64,000 bases of DNA from Cyanobacterium stanieri LEGE 03274. GTDB lineage: Bacteria; Cyanobacteriota; Cyanobacteriia; Cyanobacteriales; Cyanobacteriaceae. The notes under the pieces are model-generated. The model was not told where the DNA came from. It worked only from the letters and a program-made list of their open reading frames with translations, and did not search any database. How positions within the stretch are numbered: the stretch's first letter is position 1; each line of letters opens with the position of its first letter. Below are positions 19,185 to 27,284 of this stretch, piece after piece. The DNA lies in NCBI RefSeq assembly GCF_015207825.1, contig NZ_JADEWC010000011.1, positions 1 to 64,000 of the forward strand, given 5' to 3'. A program made the translations under genes and the position numbers.

Positions 19185-19276
19185 TTTTAGTATCCTATTT
19201 TTCAGGTAAATAACATTGTTTTTTGCAAAAAATAGCAGTTTTTACACTACATAAAAAATTTAAATATATTAGGGTT

Positions 19277-19867
19277 TTATTTTTCTATTTCTGCTAAAAA
19301 AGCATCTAAAAATTGATCTACAACCCCCGGATGTTTCCCTGTAATTAAGTTATCATCAATAACTAAATCAGCGGTTACATCTCCTTCATAAACCACATCG
19401 CCCCCCGCATTTTCCACATCACAAATAATGTTATGGGCGCAGGTCACTTTTTTTCCTTTTAATAAGTCAGGATCTGCACAAAATAACCATAAACTATGGC
19501 AAATTGTTCCTAGTTTGGCTTGGTTTTCTTGCACCGCTTTTCTTAGAAATTCCACCGCAGGAGCGGTATTTTTTTGACCTTTTTTAACACTCACCTGATA
19601 GCGTAATCGATCCATGGCGTAAGCCCCGATACATATAATACCTTTATAGTCAGAAGGTTTAACATCATTGATTTCTGTGGTTACGGTGGCATGGAATTCG
19701 ATTACATCATTTTCAGGGTTAGAACCGAATTTTAAAGATTCATTACCCCATAAGTGTGAGATATATTCTACTTCGTAACCATGTTCGGGAAAGAACTCAT
19801 TAAAACGCTTATATTCGGTGGCGTCAAAATGTTCTTCAATAATTACAGCTATTTTTCCTTTAGACAT
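19277..19867 (-). CDS. DJ-1/PfpI family protein
   Basis: A 196-residue class I amidotransferase-like fold. The Glu that normally contacts the reactive Cys is in AVIIEEHFD (about E11), and the nucleophile elbow is GTICHSLWLF with C123 followed by H124. NLITGKHPGVVDQFLDAF closes the domain. Family members act as glyoxalase III, deglycase-like or protease/chaperone proteins; which applies cannot be told here. It precedes the AGE-family gene in the minus-strand run, as in the Synechocystis icfG cluster. A role in handling reactive carbonyls would fit the VOC, EthD and reductase neighbours, but that is inference. Confidence 0.85.
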   Translation of the reverse strand: MSKGKIAVIIEEHFDATEYKRFNEFFPEHGYEVEYISHLWGNESLKFGSNPENDVIEFHATVTTEINDVKPSDYKGIICIGAYAMDRLRYQVSVKKGQKNTAPAVEFLRKAVQENQAKLGTICHSLWLFCADPDLLKGKKVTCAHNIICDVENAGGDVVYEGDVTADLVIDDNLITGKHPGVVDQFLDAFLAEIEK

Positions 19868-20003
19868 TGTTAAATTGAAATATTTTTGGTGTGATAATGA
19901 GAGTTATTGTTGTTGGAATTCTAGGTAACTTCCCGATAACTAGAAAATAAATGTAACAATTCTTAATTTATTTTAATAATTACCGTGGAAGCTATTTTGA
20001 TGA

Positions 20004-20450
20004 CTAAAAATCACCCTGTAAAAGTTCAACAAAAGTTCCATCAGGATCTTTAAAACAAACAATCTTTACCGTTGTGCCTGGAAGTAATTTAGGTTCAGAA
20101 ATAAATTCAATTCCTTGGCTTTTTAGGTTTTGATAATCTGCTTCAATATCGGTGGTTTTCAGACACATTCTGGCGATGCCTGTATGGTATAGGTGGGGAT
20201 AGGGTTGCCCTGTGGGGCTAGGATTTTTGAACTCTAAAAGATCGATACGAGTGGCACTAGGATTATCTCCTAGGCGTAGATGTACCCCCCGAATGTCTGC
20301 CACGTCCATACCGAATGCTTCTGCCATTTCTTTGCTTTCCATGCCTTCTCCAAAGTCAAGGATGACCTGAAATCCTAATTTTTTATAGAACTCTAAGGAG
20401 CGCTCTAGGTTAGTACAGTTAATATTGAAATGAAATATTCTCTCGATCAT
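20004..20450 (-). CDS. VOC (glyoxalase/dioxygenase fold) protein
   Basis: A 148-residue protein with two beta-alpha-beta-beta-beta halves: FHFNINCTNLERSLEFYKKLGF opens the first, and LYHTGIARMCLKTTDIEADY the second. FVELLQGDF ends the second with the expected metal-ligand Glu. The His of HFNIN and HTGIARM could complete the site. VOC proteins include glyoxalase I, extradiol dioxygenases and antibiotic-binding proteins; the exact reaction cannot be read from sequence. It lies in the minus-strand run between the EthD-SnoaL fusion and the DJ-1 gene. Confidence 0.82.
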   Translation of the reverse strand: MIERIFHFNINCTNLERSLEFYKKLGFQVILDFGEGMESKEMAEAFGMDVADIRGVHLRLGDNPSATRIDLLEFKNPSPTGQPYPHLYHTGIARMCLKTTDIEADYQNLKSQGIEFISEPKLLPGTTVKIVCFKDPDGTFVELLQGDF

Positions 20451-20537
20451 ATTAAGGGATGGGTTTTGTTTACTGGAACTGGTTTGGCTAGAAGGTGCGC
20501 TGGGGTTAGGGGTGATATTCGAGATTGGTTCTTGCTT

Positions 20538-22760
20538 TCAGGGGTTTTCCTCTGAGGAGAGCATTTGCACCAAGTCACTGAGGTTCAATCCTTTGAGATA
20601 ACTTCTTAGTTGTTGCCAGTTGAAGTTATTATTACCATTGTCGCTTCCGTTATTATGAGGGAGAGGGATATATGTATTTTCCGAATGTACTGACCAACGG
20701 GGACCGGCGATCGCCCATTTCGGTGTATATCCTTGTCTAACTCTTTCTTGCCCTTGGGGATGTTCGGTGAAAAACTTTTTCATCACATCTGTGGGCTTAT
20801 ATCGAGAACCCTGTTTAAGAGTCATCACCGAAGAAGTATCACTCACAGGAATACTAGCATTACCCACGGGGTTAGCATCCATAAAGATTCTCAATTCGGC
20901 TACCTTTTCCCCTTCAAAACGGAATATATCAGCACAGGGCAAAGTAACTAAACTTCCATCCTTGCGCCAATACATAACATCCATTTCCACAATTACCACA
21001 TTTCCCGTTTCCCACATCATCTTAATGTCATGGTATAAAGCCGAAACCTGACTAAAGAAATACTTAACAGATTCAAAAATTGCCCCCTTATCCAAACAAG
21101 GCTCAAAATTACCAAATTGATATACAGGATTATCTACAAAAAATTCCGTAAATCCTTGGGAATCAAAAGCCTCTCCTCTGGCAAATAAAGCCGTCACAAT
21201 TTCGGTTTTACGTCCTGGCAAAGTTTCCAATAATCCCGATTTAGGATTATTCAAACCACTATTAAAAGGAGTATTTAAATCCGTGGCAGACCAACGGGGA
21301 CCTGCGATCGCCCATTTTGGTGTATGACCTTGTAAAACTCTTTTTCTTCCGAGGGGATTTTCAATGAAAAATCGCTTCATGGCATCCCCGGGTTGATACC
21401 GTTGCTGATTAGCTAAAGTCATCACCGAAGAAGTATCAGCCACAGGAATAGTGGCATCCCCCACGGGATTCGCATCCATAAAAATTCTCAATTCTGCCAA
21501 CTTCTCCCCCTCAAAGCGACAAATATCAAAACAAGGCAAGGTAACCAAACTACCATCCTTGCGCCAATACATAACATCCATTTCCACAAAAACCGTGCTA
21601 CCCACTTCCCACATCATCTTAATGTCGTGGTACAAAGCCGAAACCTGACTAAAGAAATATTTGACAGATTCAAAAATTGCCCCCTTATCCAAACAAGGCT
21701 CAAAATTACCAAACTGATAAACAGGGGTATCGGTAAAAAATTCAATAAACCCTTGGGAATCAAACGCCTCTCCCCTAGAAAATAAGGCCTCAACCAACTC
21801 AGTACGTTTACCCGGGATAATTTCGCTAGTGCTACCCCCATCCCCAGATAAAGATAAACCATTACCCATCATCAACTTGATGATATTTTCCTTAACTTGA
21901 TTAGAAGCCCCAATACTATTAATTAAATCTGCCACAAAAGAACTTCTTTGCCCCGCCAAAGTTATTTGATCATCATGGACAAATGTATAGGCGGTTCTTT
22001 GGGGAAAAGGCTTAAAATGCTTAATGTAGGAGCGAGACTCTTGGGCGAGATTTTGATAAGAATTGGACTCCAAAAATAAAGCCGCATCTAATTGACTAGC
22101 AAAAGCAATTTCTAAAGCCCCATGGTATTGCTGACCGGGTATTTCTGTATGGACAACCTGCCCCGCAGAAGGACGAGAACTATCAATTTCCTCGAACAAA
22201 TGAAGACGACATTTAAGAATATAAGGGCTACTAGAAAAAACCGGTACAAGACGTTCTTTAACAAACCGTCTAAATTCGGCAACCCCTACCCCGTCAGCCT
22301 TACGGATCATCGTATGATATTTAACTAGATCTTGCTCTCCATTGGGACAACCATCGGGAATTTTATCCACATAAGTAATAGAATTACCAGGATTGGTATT
22401 GTATCCGATCGCCTTGCTAAATATATTATGTTCATCATCCATCAAAATACCGGCGGCCTTAAACCAAGTATCTCTCTGGGCAGGGGATGTAAAAGTTAGT
22501 TCGGCAATACCATCAAACTGCTCCTCAGGGGCAGAACCATTAATGGGATCATCTGGCATATACCAAAAGCCCCCTTCATTGTGGGCCACATGAAATTGCC
22601 AGTATTGATGTTGTCCTGGCAACCGAGCGCACACAGGGCCATGAACATCTTTCCAATAATTATCAAATAACTCTACAGATATACCTTTCCTTTTCCACAA
22701 TAGGACATAAAAAGATACCTTACCCTGTTGATCTCGACTAGAATAATCCATGGATACCAT
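20538..22760 (-). CDS. EthD-like and duplicated SnoaL-like multidomain protein
   Basis: A 740-residue protein built from small alpha+beta barrels. Residues about 12-130 (SFYVLLWKRKGISVELFDNYW...HGP) and about 145-260 (KYHTMIRKADGVGVAEFRRFV) look like two EthD/ferredoxin-like domains. Two near-identical SnoaL/NTF2-like units follow at about 316-490 and 515-690, each starting RGEAFDSQGF and ending TPKWAIAGPRW. The tail is Asn-rich and then helical (NWQQLRSYLKGLNLSDLVQML). Stand-alone members of both families handle small aromatic or polyketide-like molecules. No such fusion is known to me, and no function can be assigned. It sits directly downstream of other SnoaL-like and CMD-like genes on the same strand. 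Confidence 0.75.
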   Translation of the reverse strand: MVSMDYSSRDQQGKVSFYVLLWKRKGISVELFDNYWKDVHGPVCARLPGQHQYWQFHVAHNEGGFWYMPDDPINGSAPEEQFDGIAELTFTSPAQRDTWFKAAGILMDDEHNIFSKAIGYNTNPGNSITYVDKIPDGCPNGEQDLVKYHTMIRKADGVGVAEFRRFVKERLVPVFSSSPYILKCRLHLFEEIDSSRPSAGQVVHTEIPGQQYHGALEIAFASQLDAALFLESNSYQNLAQESRSYIKHFKPFPQRTAYTFVHDDQITLAGQRSSFVADLINSIGASNQVKENIIKLMMGNGLSLSGDGGSTSEIIPGKRTELVEALFSRGEAFDSQGFIEFFTDTPVYQFGNFEPCLDKGAIFESVKYFFSQVSALYHDIKMMWEVGSTVFVEMDVMYWRKDGSLVTLPCFDICRFEGEKLAELRIFMDANPVGDATIPVADTSSVMTLANQQRYQPGDAMKRFFIENPLGRKRVLQGHTPKWAIAGPRWSATDLNTPFNSGLNNPKSGLLETLPGRKTEIVTALFARGEAFDSQGFTEFFVDNPVYQFGNFEPCLDKGAIFESVKYFFSQVSALYHDIKMMWETGNVVIVEMDVMYWRKDGSLVTLPCADIFRFEGEKVAELRIFMDANPVGNASIPVSDTSSVMTLKQGSRYKPTDVMKKFFTEHPQGQERVRQGYTPKWAIAGPRWSVHSENTYIPLPHNNGSDNGNNNFNWQQLRSYLKGLNLSDLVQMLSSEENP
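20694..21218 (-). repeat. Intragenic duplication, copy 2 (SnoaL-like unit)
   Basis: Encodes residues about 515-690 of the same protein. It differs from copy 1 mostly in the part after VMTL and at scattered positions. It lies in direct orientation, separated from copy 1 by about 70 bases. Confidence 0.85.
21291..21815 (-). repeat. Intragenic duplication, copy 1 (SnoaL-like unit)
   Basis: Encodes residues about 316-490 of the EthD-SnoaL protein. The core from GEAFDSQGF to DTSSVMTL is almost the same as in copy 2. Long stretches are identical in amino acids (VYQFGNFEPCLDKGAIFES, VKYFFSQVSALYHDIKMMW) and closely similar in DNA. Confidence 0.85.
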
Positions 22761-22812
22761 TAATTTTTTTCCTCAAAATTGACTACAATAATTGTTCAGA
22801 TTGGGCAAACTA

Positions 22813-23388
22813 CTAAGCGGTAGTAATTAATTCAATCAAAGATTCAGGAGCAAACACATCCCGATAGAAGGTCAACTGTTCAGTTTTGAGATAACAAGCC
22901 CCCCGATGCCCCCGACGAACCCAAGTTACATTACCTTTGGCAAGGGTTTCATTGGTTTCCAAATCAACACATTTCCACTCAAAAAAAGTATGTTCCCCAG
23001 AAAACATCACAATGGGCCAACACATGGTGACACCAGGTTGAGCAATTAAAGCCCACCAATGTTTTTCCCTCTCTTTTTGTTCGTCCAAACCATAATAAGG
23101 ACCATCTTGACAAAGATAGATCAAGTCATCTCGATATTCTCCTGTTAAAATATCTCCTCTACCCTGTCGCAGAGCTTCACAGTGGGTAGGCCACCAGTCC
23201 TTATTTTCCTGCTCAATTTGCTCTAAAGTATAGCTAGAATCGATGTCAGGTAGGCTACTTTCCTTGAGAGTTAATATTCTTTCAGCCTCTGCCACTAACT
23301 TAGTGCCTAGTTCGGGTGATACTAATCCTGGGCGAGAATAATTAGCAGATAAATCTTTATAATAGTTAGTTCTTTTCTTTTGCGGCAT
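22813..23388 (-). CDS. Conserved protein, probable SnoaL/NTF2-like fold
   Basis: A 191-residue protein whose C-terminal two thirds have the NTF2-like pattern: a helix pair with DWWPTHCEALRQGRGDIL, then YRDDLIYLCQDGPYYGLDE, then strands VTMCWPIVMFSGEHTFFEWKC and ETLAKGNVTWVRRGHRG with LTFYRDVFA at the end. The 60-residue N-terminal part is helical and charged. No transmembrane segment or signal peptide is seen. It lies between a CMD-like gene and the EthD-SnoaL fusion, with short gaps, so it is probably co-transcribed. The fold assignment is by pattern only and the function is unknown. Confidence 0.65.
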   Translation of the reverse strand: MPQKKRTNYYKDLSANYSRPGLVSPELGTKLVAEAERILTLKESSLPDIDSSYTLEQIEQENKDWWPTHCEALRQGRGDILTGEYRDDLIYLCQDGPYYGLDEQKEREKHWWALIAQPGVTMCWPIVMFSGEHTFFEWKCVDLETNETLAKGNVTWVRRGHRGACYLKTEQLTFYRDVFAPESLIELITTA

Positions 23389-23424
23389 TTTTTGAATTTT
23401 TACTCCATTTTAGATTTCTTGAAA

Positions 23425-23766
23425 CTACTCAGAAAACATTTCTTTTAATACTCCAAAACAACCCGCCGCTTTATTAAAACCAGCATAAACACACATAAAA
23501 AGTAATAGTTCTTCTATTTCTTCTTTTGTTGCTCCTTGCTTCATTGCCATATTTACATGGGCGGCAAAAGGACTCCCTGGACCGGTTTGGTCTTGGTTGA
23601 CTACGTCAATGGCGATGGTGATTAAAGCCTTGGTTTTCTGATCTATTAATGGTAAACCCCAAGCCTCTCCAGCTACTCTAGTACAAAAATCACCAAATTT
23701 GGGATTTATACCTGCTAATCCTGCTTGTAAGTCTTGATCATCTAATACTGCGTTTTTGTATGTCAT
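23425..23766 (-). CDS. Carboxymuconolactone decarboxylase (CMD)-family protein
   Basis: A 113-residue all-helical protein. It has the CMD pattern: FCTRVAGEAWGLPLIDQKTKALITIAIDVV, then SPFAAHVNMAMKQGATKEEIEELLLFMCVYAG, then AAGCFGVLKEMF. The His in AAHVNMA is the conserved residue. The CxxC of AhpD-type peroxidases is absent, so it belongs with the gamma-CMD side of the family. A CMD homologue is also part of the Synechocystis icfG cluster (slr1853, from memory), which supports the cluster assignment. The reaction is unknown. Confidence 0.85.
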   Translation of the reverse strand: MTYKNAVLDDQDLQAGLAGINPKFGDFCTRVAGEAWGLPLIDQKTKALITIAIDVVNQDQTGPGSPFAAHVNMAMKQGATKEEIEELLLFMCVYAGFNKAAGCFGVLKEMFSE

Positions 23767-23857
23767 AAATTCTGACCTTATCTGAGAATATAAATCTGAT
23801 TTTTACCCAGACTCCTTTCTATGGGATGGAATCTGAGCATATTTTGTTAATTTCTTT

Positions 23858-24250
23858 TTATTTTTGCTTGTCGTAGTAAGGTTTCATGTCAACGTAAACG
23901 CGCCATTCATTTACTTTGTTATCTTTCATCCTTAATACGTCGGTACAGGCAAAGTTTAAAATTGACCCGTCTTCAAGGTATTTATAATGGGCTTCAAACT
24001 CAAAAATAACTTGATCTGATTCGGGTAAATCTATTACCTGTCTGATGTCGGGGGTTTGCATTTCTACTTGAGAGTACAAACCTTGAAGGGTTTTGGTGAC
24101 ATTTTCTTTTCCTTTTATTTCTTCTCCTGAGCCAATGCGGTAAAAAACATCGTCTGCTAAACAGGCTTGGAAGGAATTCCAATCTTGATCCAACATAGAT
24201 GAAAACATTTTTTCGCAGGTTTCTCTGTTTGCTGATTTCTGTTCTGACAT
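23858..24250 (-). CDS. SnoaL/NTF2-like protein
   Basis: A 130-residue single domain: a helix pair (CEKMFSSMLDQDWNSFQACLADDVFYRIG), KGKENVTKTLQGLYSQV, then the strands VIFEFEAHYKYLEDGSILNF and CTDVLRMKDNKVNEWRVYVD. It resembles the SnoaL units of the EthD fusion three genes downstream (compare VNEWRVYVDMKP with LAELRIFMDANP). It is probably the first gene of the minus-strand transcript, because about 520 bases without a gene lie upstream before a divergent gene of the same fold. The ligand or reaction is unknown. Confidence 0.8.
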   Translation of the reverse strand: MSEQKSANRETCEKMFSSMLDQDWNSFQACLADDVFYRIGSGEEIKGKENVTKTLQGLYSQVEMQTPDIRQVIDLPESDQVIFEFEAHYKYLEDGSILNFACTDVLRMKDNKVNEWRVYVDMKPYYDKQK

Positions 24251-24769
24251 ATGAACCTCGTTTCTAATAAATGTTGAACTCTATAAAGTTATCTATAACT
24301 CTGGTTATAATGATAGACCAGTTTTTTTTATTTTTTATATTAAAAAAATGTTAAGAGTTTTCTTTTTAAAATATTAAGAAAAAATAATTTTTGTATCACT
24401 TTTGTTAAAAGAAGCAGGGGTTAAATTTACCTTGGTGTTAGTTGTGATTGTAAGGGACTTTCCCTTGGTATTTATATAGGATTTTAATTTACTGGTTAAC
24501 ACCTTAAACTTTTATTGATTATGGATTATGGTCAATCTTTTGGACGAATATTGTAGGGAATGCTGACCATAAGATATTATTTATTTATCAATCTATAATC
24601 ATATCTTAAATTTGATCATTTATCTTATTTTGTTTATAAGGGGTTAAGGGCGCTGATTATTATTTCTTTATTTTTGATTTAAGGATTAATGTGAAAATAC
24701 TACCTATTTTTTGTGTTATCTTTTAGAAATATTTAAAGTCTTGCTTACAATTTAACGAAATTACTTACT
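24251..24769. other. Divergent intergenic region between two SnoaL-like genes
   Basis: About 520 bases of very AT-rich DNA with no supported ORF. It presumably carries the promoters of the long minus-strand run and of the plus-strand gene at 24770. A short inverted repeat (AAGGGA/TCCCTT, 24452-24466) lies inside. I could not define a promoter or operator with confidence. Confidence 0.55.
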
Positions 24770-25183
24770 ATGACTAATATAGATAAAAATCAAAACCTAG
24801 AAGTTGTCAAAAGTTTTTATGCGGCTTTAGGAAAAGGGGATATTCCCACGGTGTTAAGTATGCTCACTGATGATGCACAATGGGATATGCCTCACCCTCG
24901 GGAAATTGTTCCTTTTGGTGGTGTATGGAGTGGAAAGGGGGAAGTGAAGAAGTTTTTTCAGGTAATGCACGATACAGTTAAGGTTAAGGGTTTTGATTTA
25001 CAGGAATTTCTTGCCGATAAAGATAAGGTGATAGTTATTGGCAAGATGAAGGGGGTTGCTATTCCTACGGGGAAGGAATATGAAAATGATTTAGTGGCAG
25101 TGTGGACGGTGGAAAATGGTAAGATTAAGGGGATGCGAGATTTTATGGATACGGTTCAAGGTATAGAGGCTTTTACTACTTAG
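24770..25183 (+). CDS. SnoaL/NTF2-like protein
   Basis: A 137-residue single domain: EVVKSFYAALGKGDIPTVL, then MLTDDAQWDMPHP, GGVWSGKGEVKKFFQVMHD, and strands ending in AVWTVENGKIKGMRDFMD. The pattern is typical of ketosteroid isomerase-like/SnoaL proteins, with the His-Pro region and the Asp/Glu positions of a pocket, but no specific substrate can be read. It is transcribed divergently from the 23858-24250 gene and overlaps the end of the convergent SnoaL-like gene by 4 bases. Confidence 0.85.
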   Translation: MTNIDKNQNLEVVKSFYAALGKGDIPTVLSMLTDDAQWDMPHPREIVPFGGVWSGKGEVKKFFQVMHDTVKVKGFDLQEFLADKDKVIVIGKMKGVAIPTGKEYENDLVAVWTVENGKIKGMRDFMDTVQGIEAFTT

Positions 25184-25629
25184 AAGTTTTTGGGTAATTT
25201 AAAGGCGTTGCCCGAAAGTTGTGGTTCTTCTATGTATGAAAAATGGTAAATTCTTTGACTAAATAACCATTGATTATCTTGATAAACTAATTTATCTTGG
25301 TAAATTCCATAGTTTTGAAACCCTTTTCCTTGATGGCTTCTGCCTATTTCGCTCATGCACCAACGGGCGATCGCCTCTTGTCCTTTAATTTCAATAACCC
25401 CTGTATGTACCATTTGCACAAAAAATTCCCAATTATCCAATAATTCAGTAAAAAGATTACCTATATTTTCTTTTCCTGTTACCACCATATCCATGGGGGG
25501 ATTAAGTGTCCACACCCCCTCAGGTAGCCATAAACTCATAAACAAATCTCTATCACCCACATTAACCGCATCAGCAAATTTAGCCACTTGAGATTTAATG
25601 AGTTGCTCTTGCTCAAATTGATTATTCAT
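25180..25629 (-). CDS. SnoaL/NTF2-like protein
   Basis: A 149-residue protein of the same fold. It has the helix pair QLIKSQVAKFADAVNVGDRDLFMSLW, EGVWTLNPP, KENIGNLFTELLDNW, then strands EAIARWCMSEIGRSHQGKGF and WLFSQRIYHFSYIEE. This subgroup resembles the small subunits of ring-hydroxylating oxygenases, although no large subunit is present. The start is ATG 25629 rather than the preceding TTG. It converges with and overlaps the 24770 gene, and follows the hemerythrin-like gene by 11 bases, suggesting co-transcription with it. Confidence 0.82.
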   Translation of the reverse strand: MNNQFEQEQLIKSQVAKFADAVNVGDRDLFMSLWLPEGVWTLNPPMDMVVTGKENIGNLFTELLDNWEFFVQMVHTGVIEIKGQEAIARWCMSEIGRSHQGKGFQNYGIYQDKLVYQDNQWLFSQRIYHFSYIEEPQLSGNAFKLPKNF

Positions 25630-25640
25630 CAACTCACCCC

Positions 25641-26318
25641 TTAATTATTAATTAGAAAAAAAGGACTCATAGAAATCCATTGTTCCTTCCATTGATTAGG
25701 GATTAATTCCTGCGTAATAACAGGGGGGAAAACTTCCGCCATAACTTCCCGTTCATCGGCAGGTAAATTAAATAAAATAAAAGGAATAACTAAATAATCA
25801 GGATTGATATGTTGTCCTGCATACTTACCAAACTCTAAACACAATTGTGCTTGTTGTTCCAGATTAATTAGTCTCGCCACATTCTCATCATTCAAATATT
25901 GTTCTTCTAAAATATAGTGTTCCGCCCATAAACTTTGGATATTTTCTAAACTTTCCCTTAAATTATTAACCTTAAGTTGATTATCAAAATCATTATTAAT
26001 ACCTTTAATAGCATCTTCTAACTTATCCAATAAAGGAATTAATTCTTCATGTTGTTTCGCTAGATCTTCATAGGGCATAGAAAATTTAGACTCTTTAAAA
26101 TAGGGAAAAATTTTATCATCTTCCACAGTATGATGGGAATGGAATAGGTTAACTAAACTATTTAAATAATTAATAAATCCTTGTTTATATTCTTTGTTTA
26201 AATTACTTTCATTATTTATTTTTTGACATACCTTAATACTATTATCGATGGCATAAGTTAAAACAAAATGTATTCTTTTTATATCCTGAGCAACGGTACT
26301 CTTAAAATTAGATTTCAT
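25641..26318 (-). CDS. Hemerythrin-domain protein
   Basis: A 225-residue four-helix bundle protein. The iron-ligand pattern is visible: LFHSHHTVEDDKIFPYF, then LAKQHEELIPLL, then WAEHYILEEQYLND. These are the H, HxxxE and HxxxxE motifs of the family. About 80 C-terminal residues (ending PNQWKEQWISMSPFF) follow the bundle and are of unknown role. It probably binds a di-iron centre and could sense or carry oxygen or nitric oxide. It lies just upstream of a SnoaL-like gene on the same strand. Confidence 0.8.
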   Translation of the reverse strand: MKSNFKSTVAQDIKRIHFVLTYAIDNSIKVCQKINNESNLNKEYKQGFINYLNSLVNLFHSHHTVEDDKIFPYFKESKFSMPYEDLAKQHEELIPLLDKLEDAIKGINNDFDNQLKVNNLRESLENIQSLWAEHYILEEQYLNDENVARLINLEQQAQLCLEFGKYAGQHINPDYLVIPFILFNLPADEREVMAEVFPPVITQELIPNQWKEQWISMSPFFLINN

Positions 26319-26499
26319 AGTATTTTAAAATTATTTTCTTAATCATTTAATTTCCTTTCCTCAAAAACATATTACCATAACAATCTTGAGATTTATCATA
26401 AATTAATCTTAATATTTTTTTCACGATCTCAAGGTAAAAAAAAGTAGTTAACTGTACGATAATTATAAATAATATAGATCAAAAACTAAGGAGAAAAAA

Positions 26500-27210
26500 A
26501 TGGGGAAACTAGACAATAAAATAATTTTGATTGCTGGTGGTTCAGGCAATGTTGGAGAAGGGGTTGTTCCCGTATTTCTAAAAAAAGGAGCAACGGTAAT
26601 TGTACCTTCAAGAAGAAAAGAATCATTGGAAAAGTTAGCCCAATCCCTTGGAGATTTGGCCACCGATAAATATATTCCCATGGTAGGAAATATCGGAACT
26701 TTAGAAGGGGCAGAAAAACTAAAAAATGAGATAGTCGAGAAATTTGGACACCTAGATGGGGTTTTAGTATCCTTAGGCGGTTGGTGGACAGGTAATAAAC
26801 CTTTAACAGAAGTTGATTTAGCCACTTGGGAACAATATTTAAACAGTAATTTAACTTCTCATTTTCTCTGTGCTAAAACCTTCTTACCCTTACTCGCAAA
26901 AAACCCCGGAAGCACTTACACCCTATTAGGGGGGACTGCGGCTGAATTACCGTTGGCCAATGTTAGCCCCGTAGGAATCACTGCCGCAGGACAATTAATG
27001 ATGGCAAAAATCGTCATGGAAGAAATGAAAGGTAGTGGGGTAAGAATTAATGAAGTAATTATTCAGGGTATGGTAAAAACCAAGGTGATGGAAGCCTATA
27101 GCGAACCCAATTGGATTACTCCACAACAGATAGGAGAATTTACTTCTTGGTTAGCTTCCGATGAAGCGGAGATGATTAGAGATAGTATTTTACACATTAA
27201 TCAAAAATAA
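26500..27210 (+). CDS. SDR-fold protein lacking the usual catalytic Tyr and Lys
   Basis: The dinucleotide-binding half is normal: KIILIAGGSGNVGEGVV with a glycine-rich loop, VIVPSRRKESLEKL, and a central GVLVSLGGWW. The catalytic region is not. Where classical SDRs have Ser and YxxxK, this protein reads TLLGGTAAEL and then GITAAGQLMMAK, so Tyr and Lys align with Ile and Gly. It may bind NAD(P) without ordinary SDR catalysis, or use other residues. The length of 236 is normal, and a purine-rich AAGGAG precedes the ATG. It is transcribed divergently from the hemerythrin gene. Confidence 0.75.
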   Translation: MGKLDNKIILIAGGSGNVGEGVVPVFLKKGATVIVPSRRKESLEKLAQSLGDLATDKYIPMVGNIGTLEGAEKLKNEIVEKFGHLDGVLVSLGGWWTGNKPLTEVDLATWEQYLNSNLTSHFLCAKTFLPLLAKNPGSTYTLLGGTAAELPLANVSPVGITAAGQLMMAKIVMEEMKGSGVRINEVIIQGMVKTKVMEAYSEPNWITPQQIGEFTSWLASDEAEMIRDSILHINQK

Positions 27211-27249
27211 TTTGCTTTTAGAATATTGACCCCAAAATGTAATCATGTA

Positions 27250-27268
27250 GGGTGGGTATTTCCCACCC
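27250..27268. terminator. Hairpin between convergent genes
   Basis: A perfect 7-bp stem GGGTGGG/CCCACCC with a 5-base loop lies in the 74-base gap between the ends of the SDR-fold gene and the beta-propeller gene. No long T-run follows. It could end transcription from both sides, or be a copy of the GGGTGGGC...GCCCACC hairpin repeat that is common in cyanobacteria. A similar hairpin is at 52349. Confidence 0.5.
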
Positions 27269-27284
27269 ATAATTTGTTTGATAA

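Noticed and set aside
24452-24466. AAGGGA/TCCCTT inverted repeat in the divergent region, possible operator
   Set aside because: A 6-bp hairpin in AT-rich DNA without a nearby promoter pattern is weak evidence.
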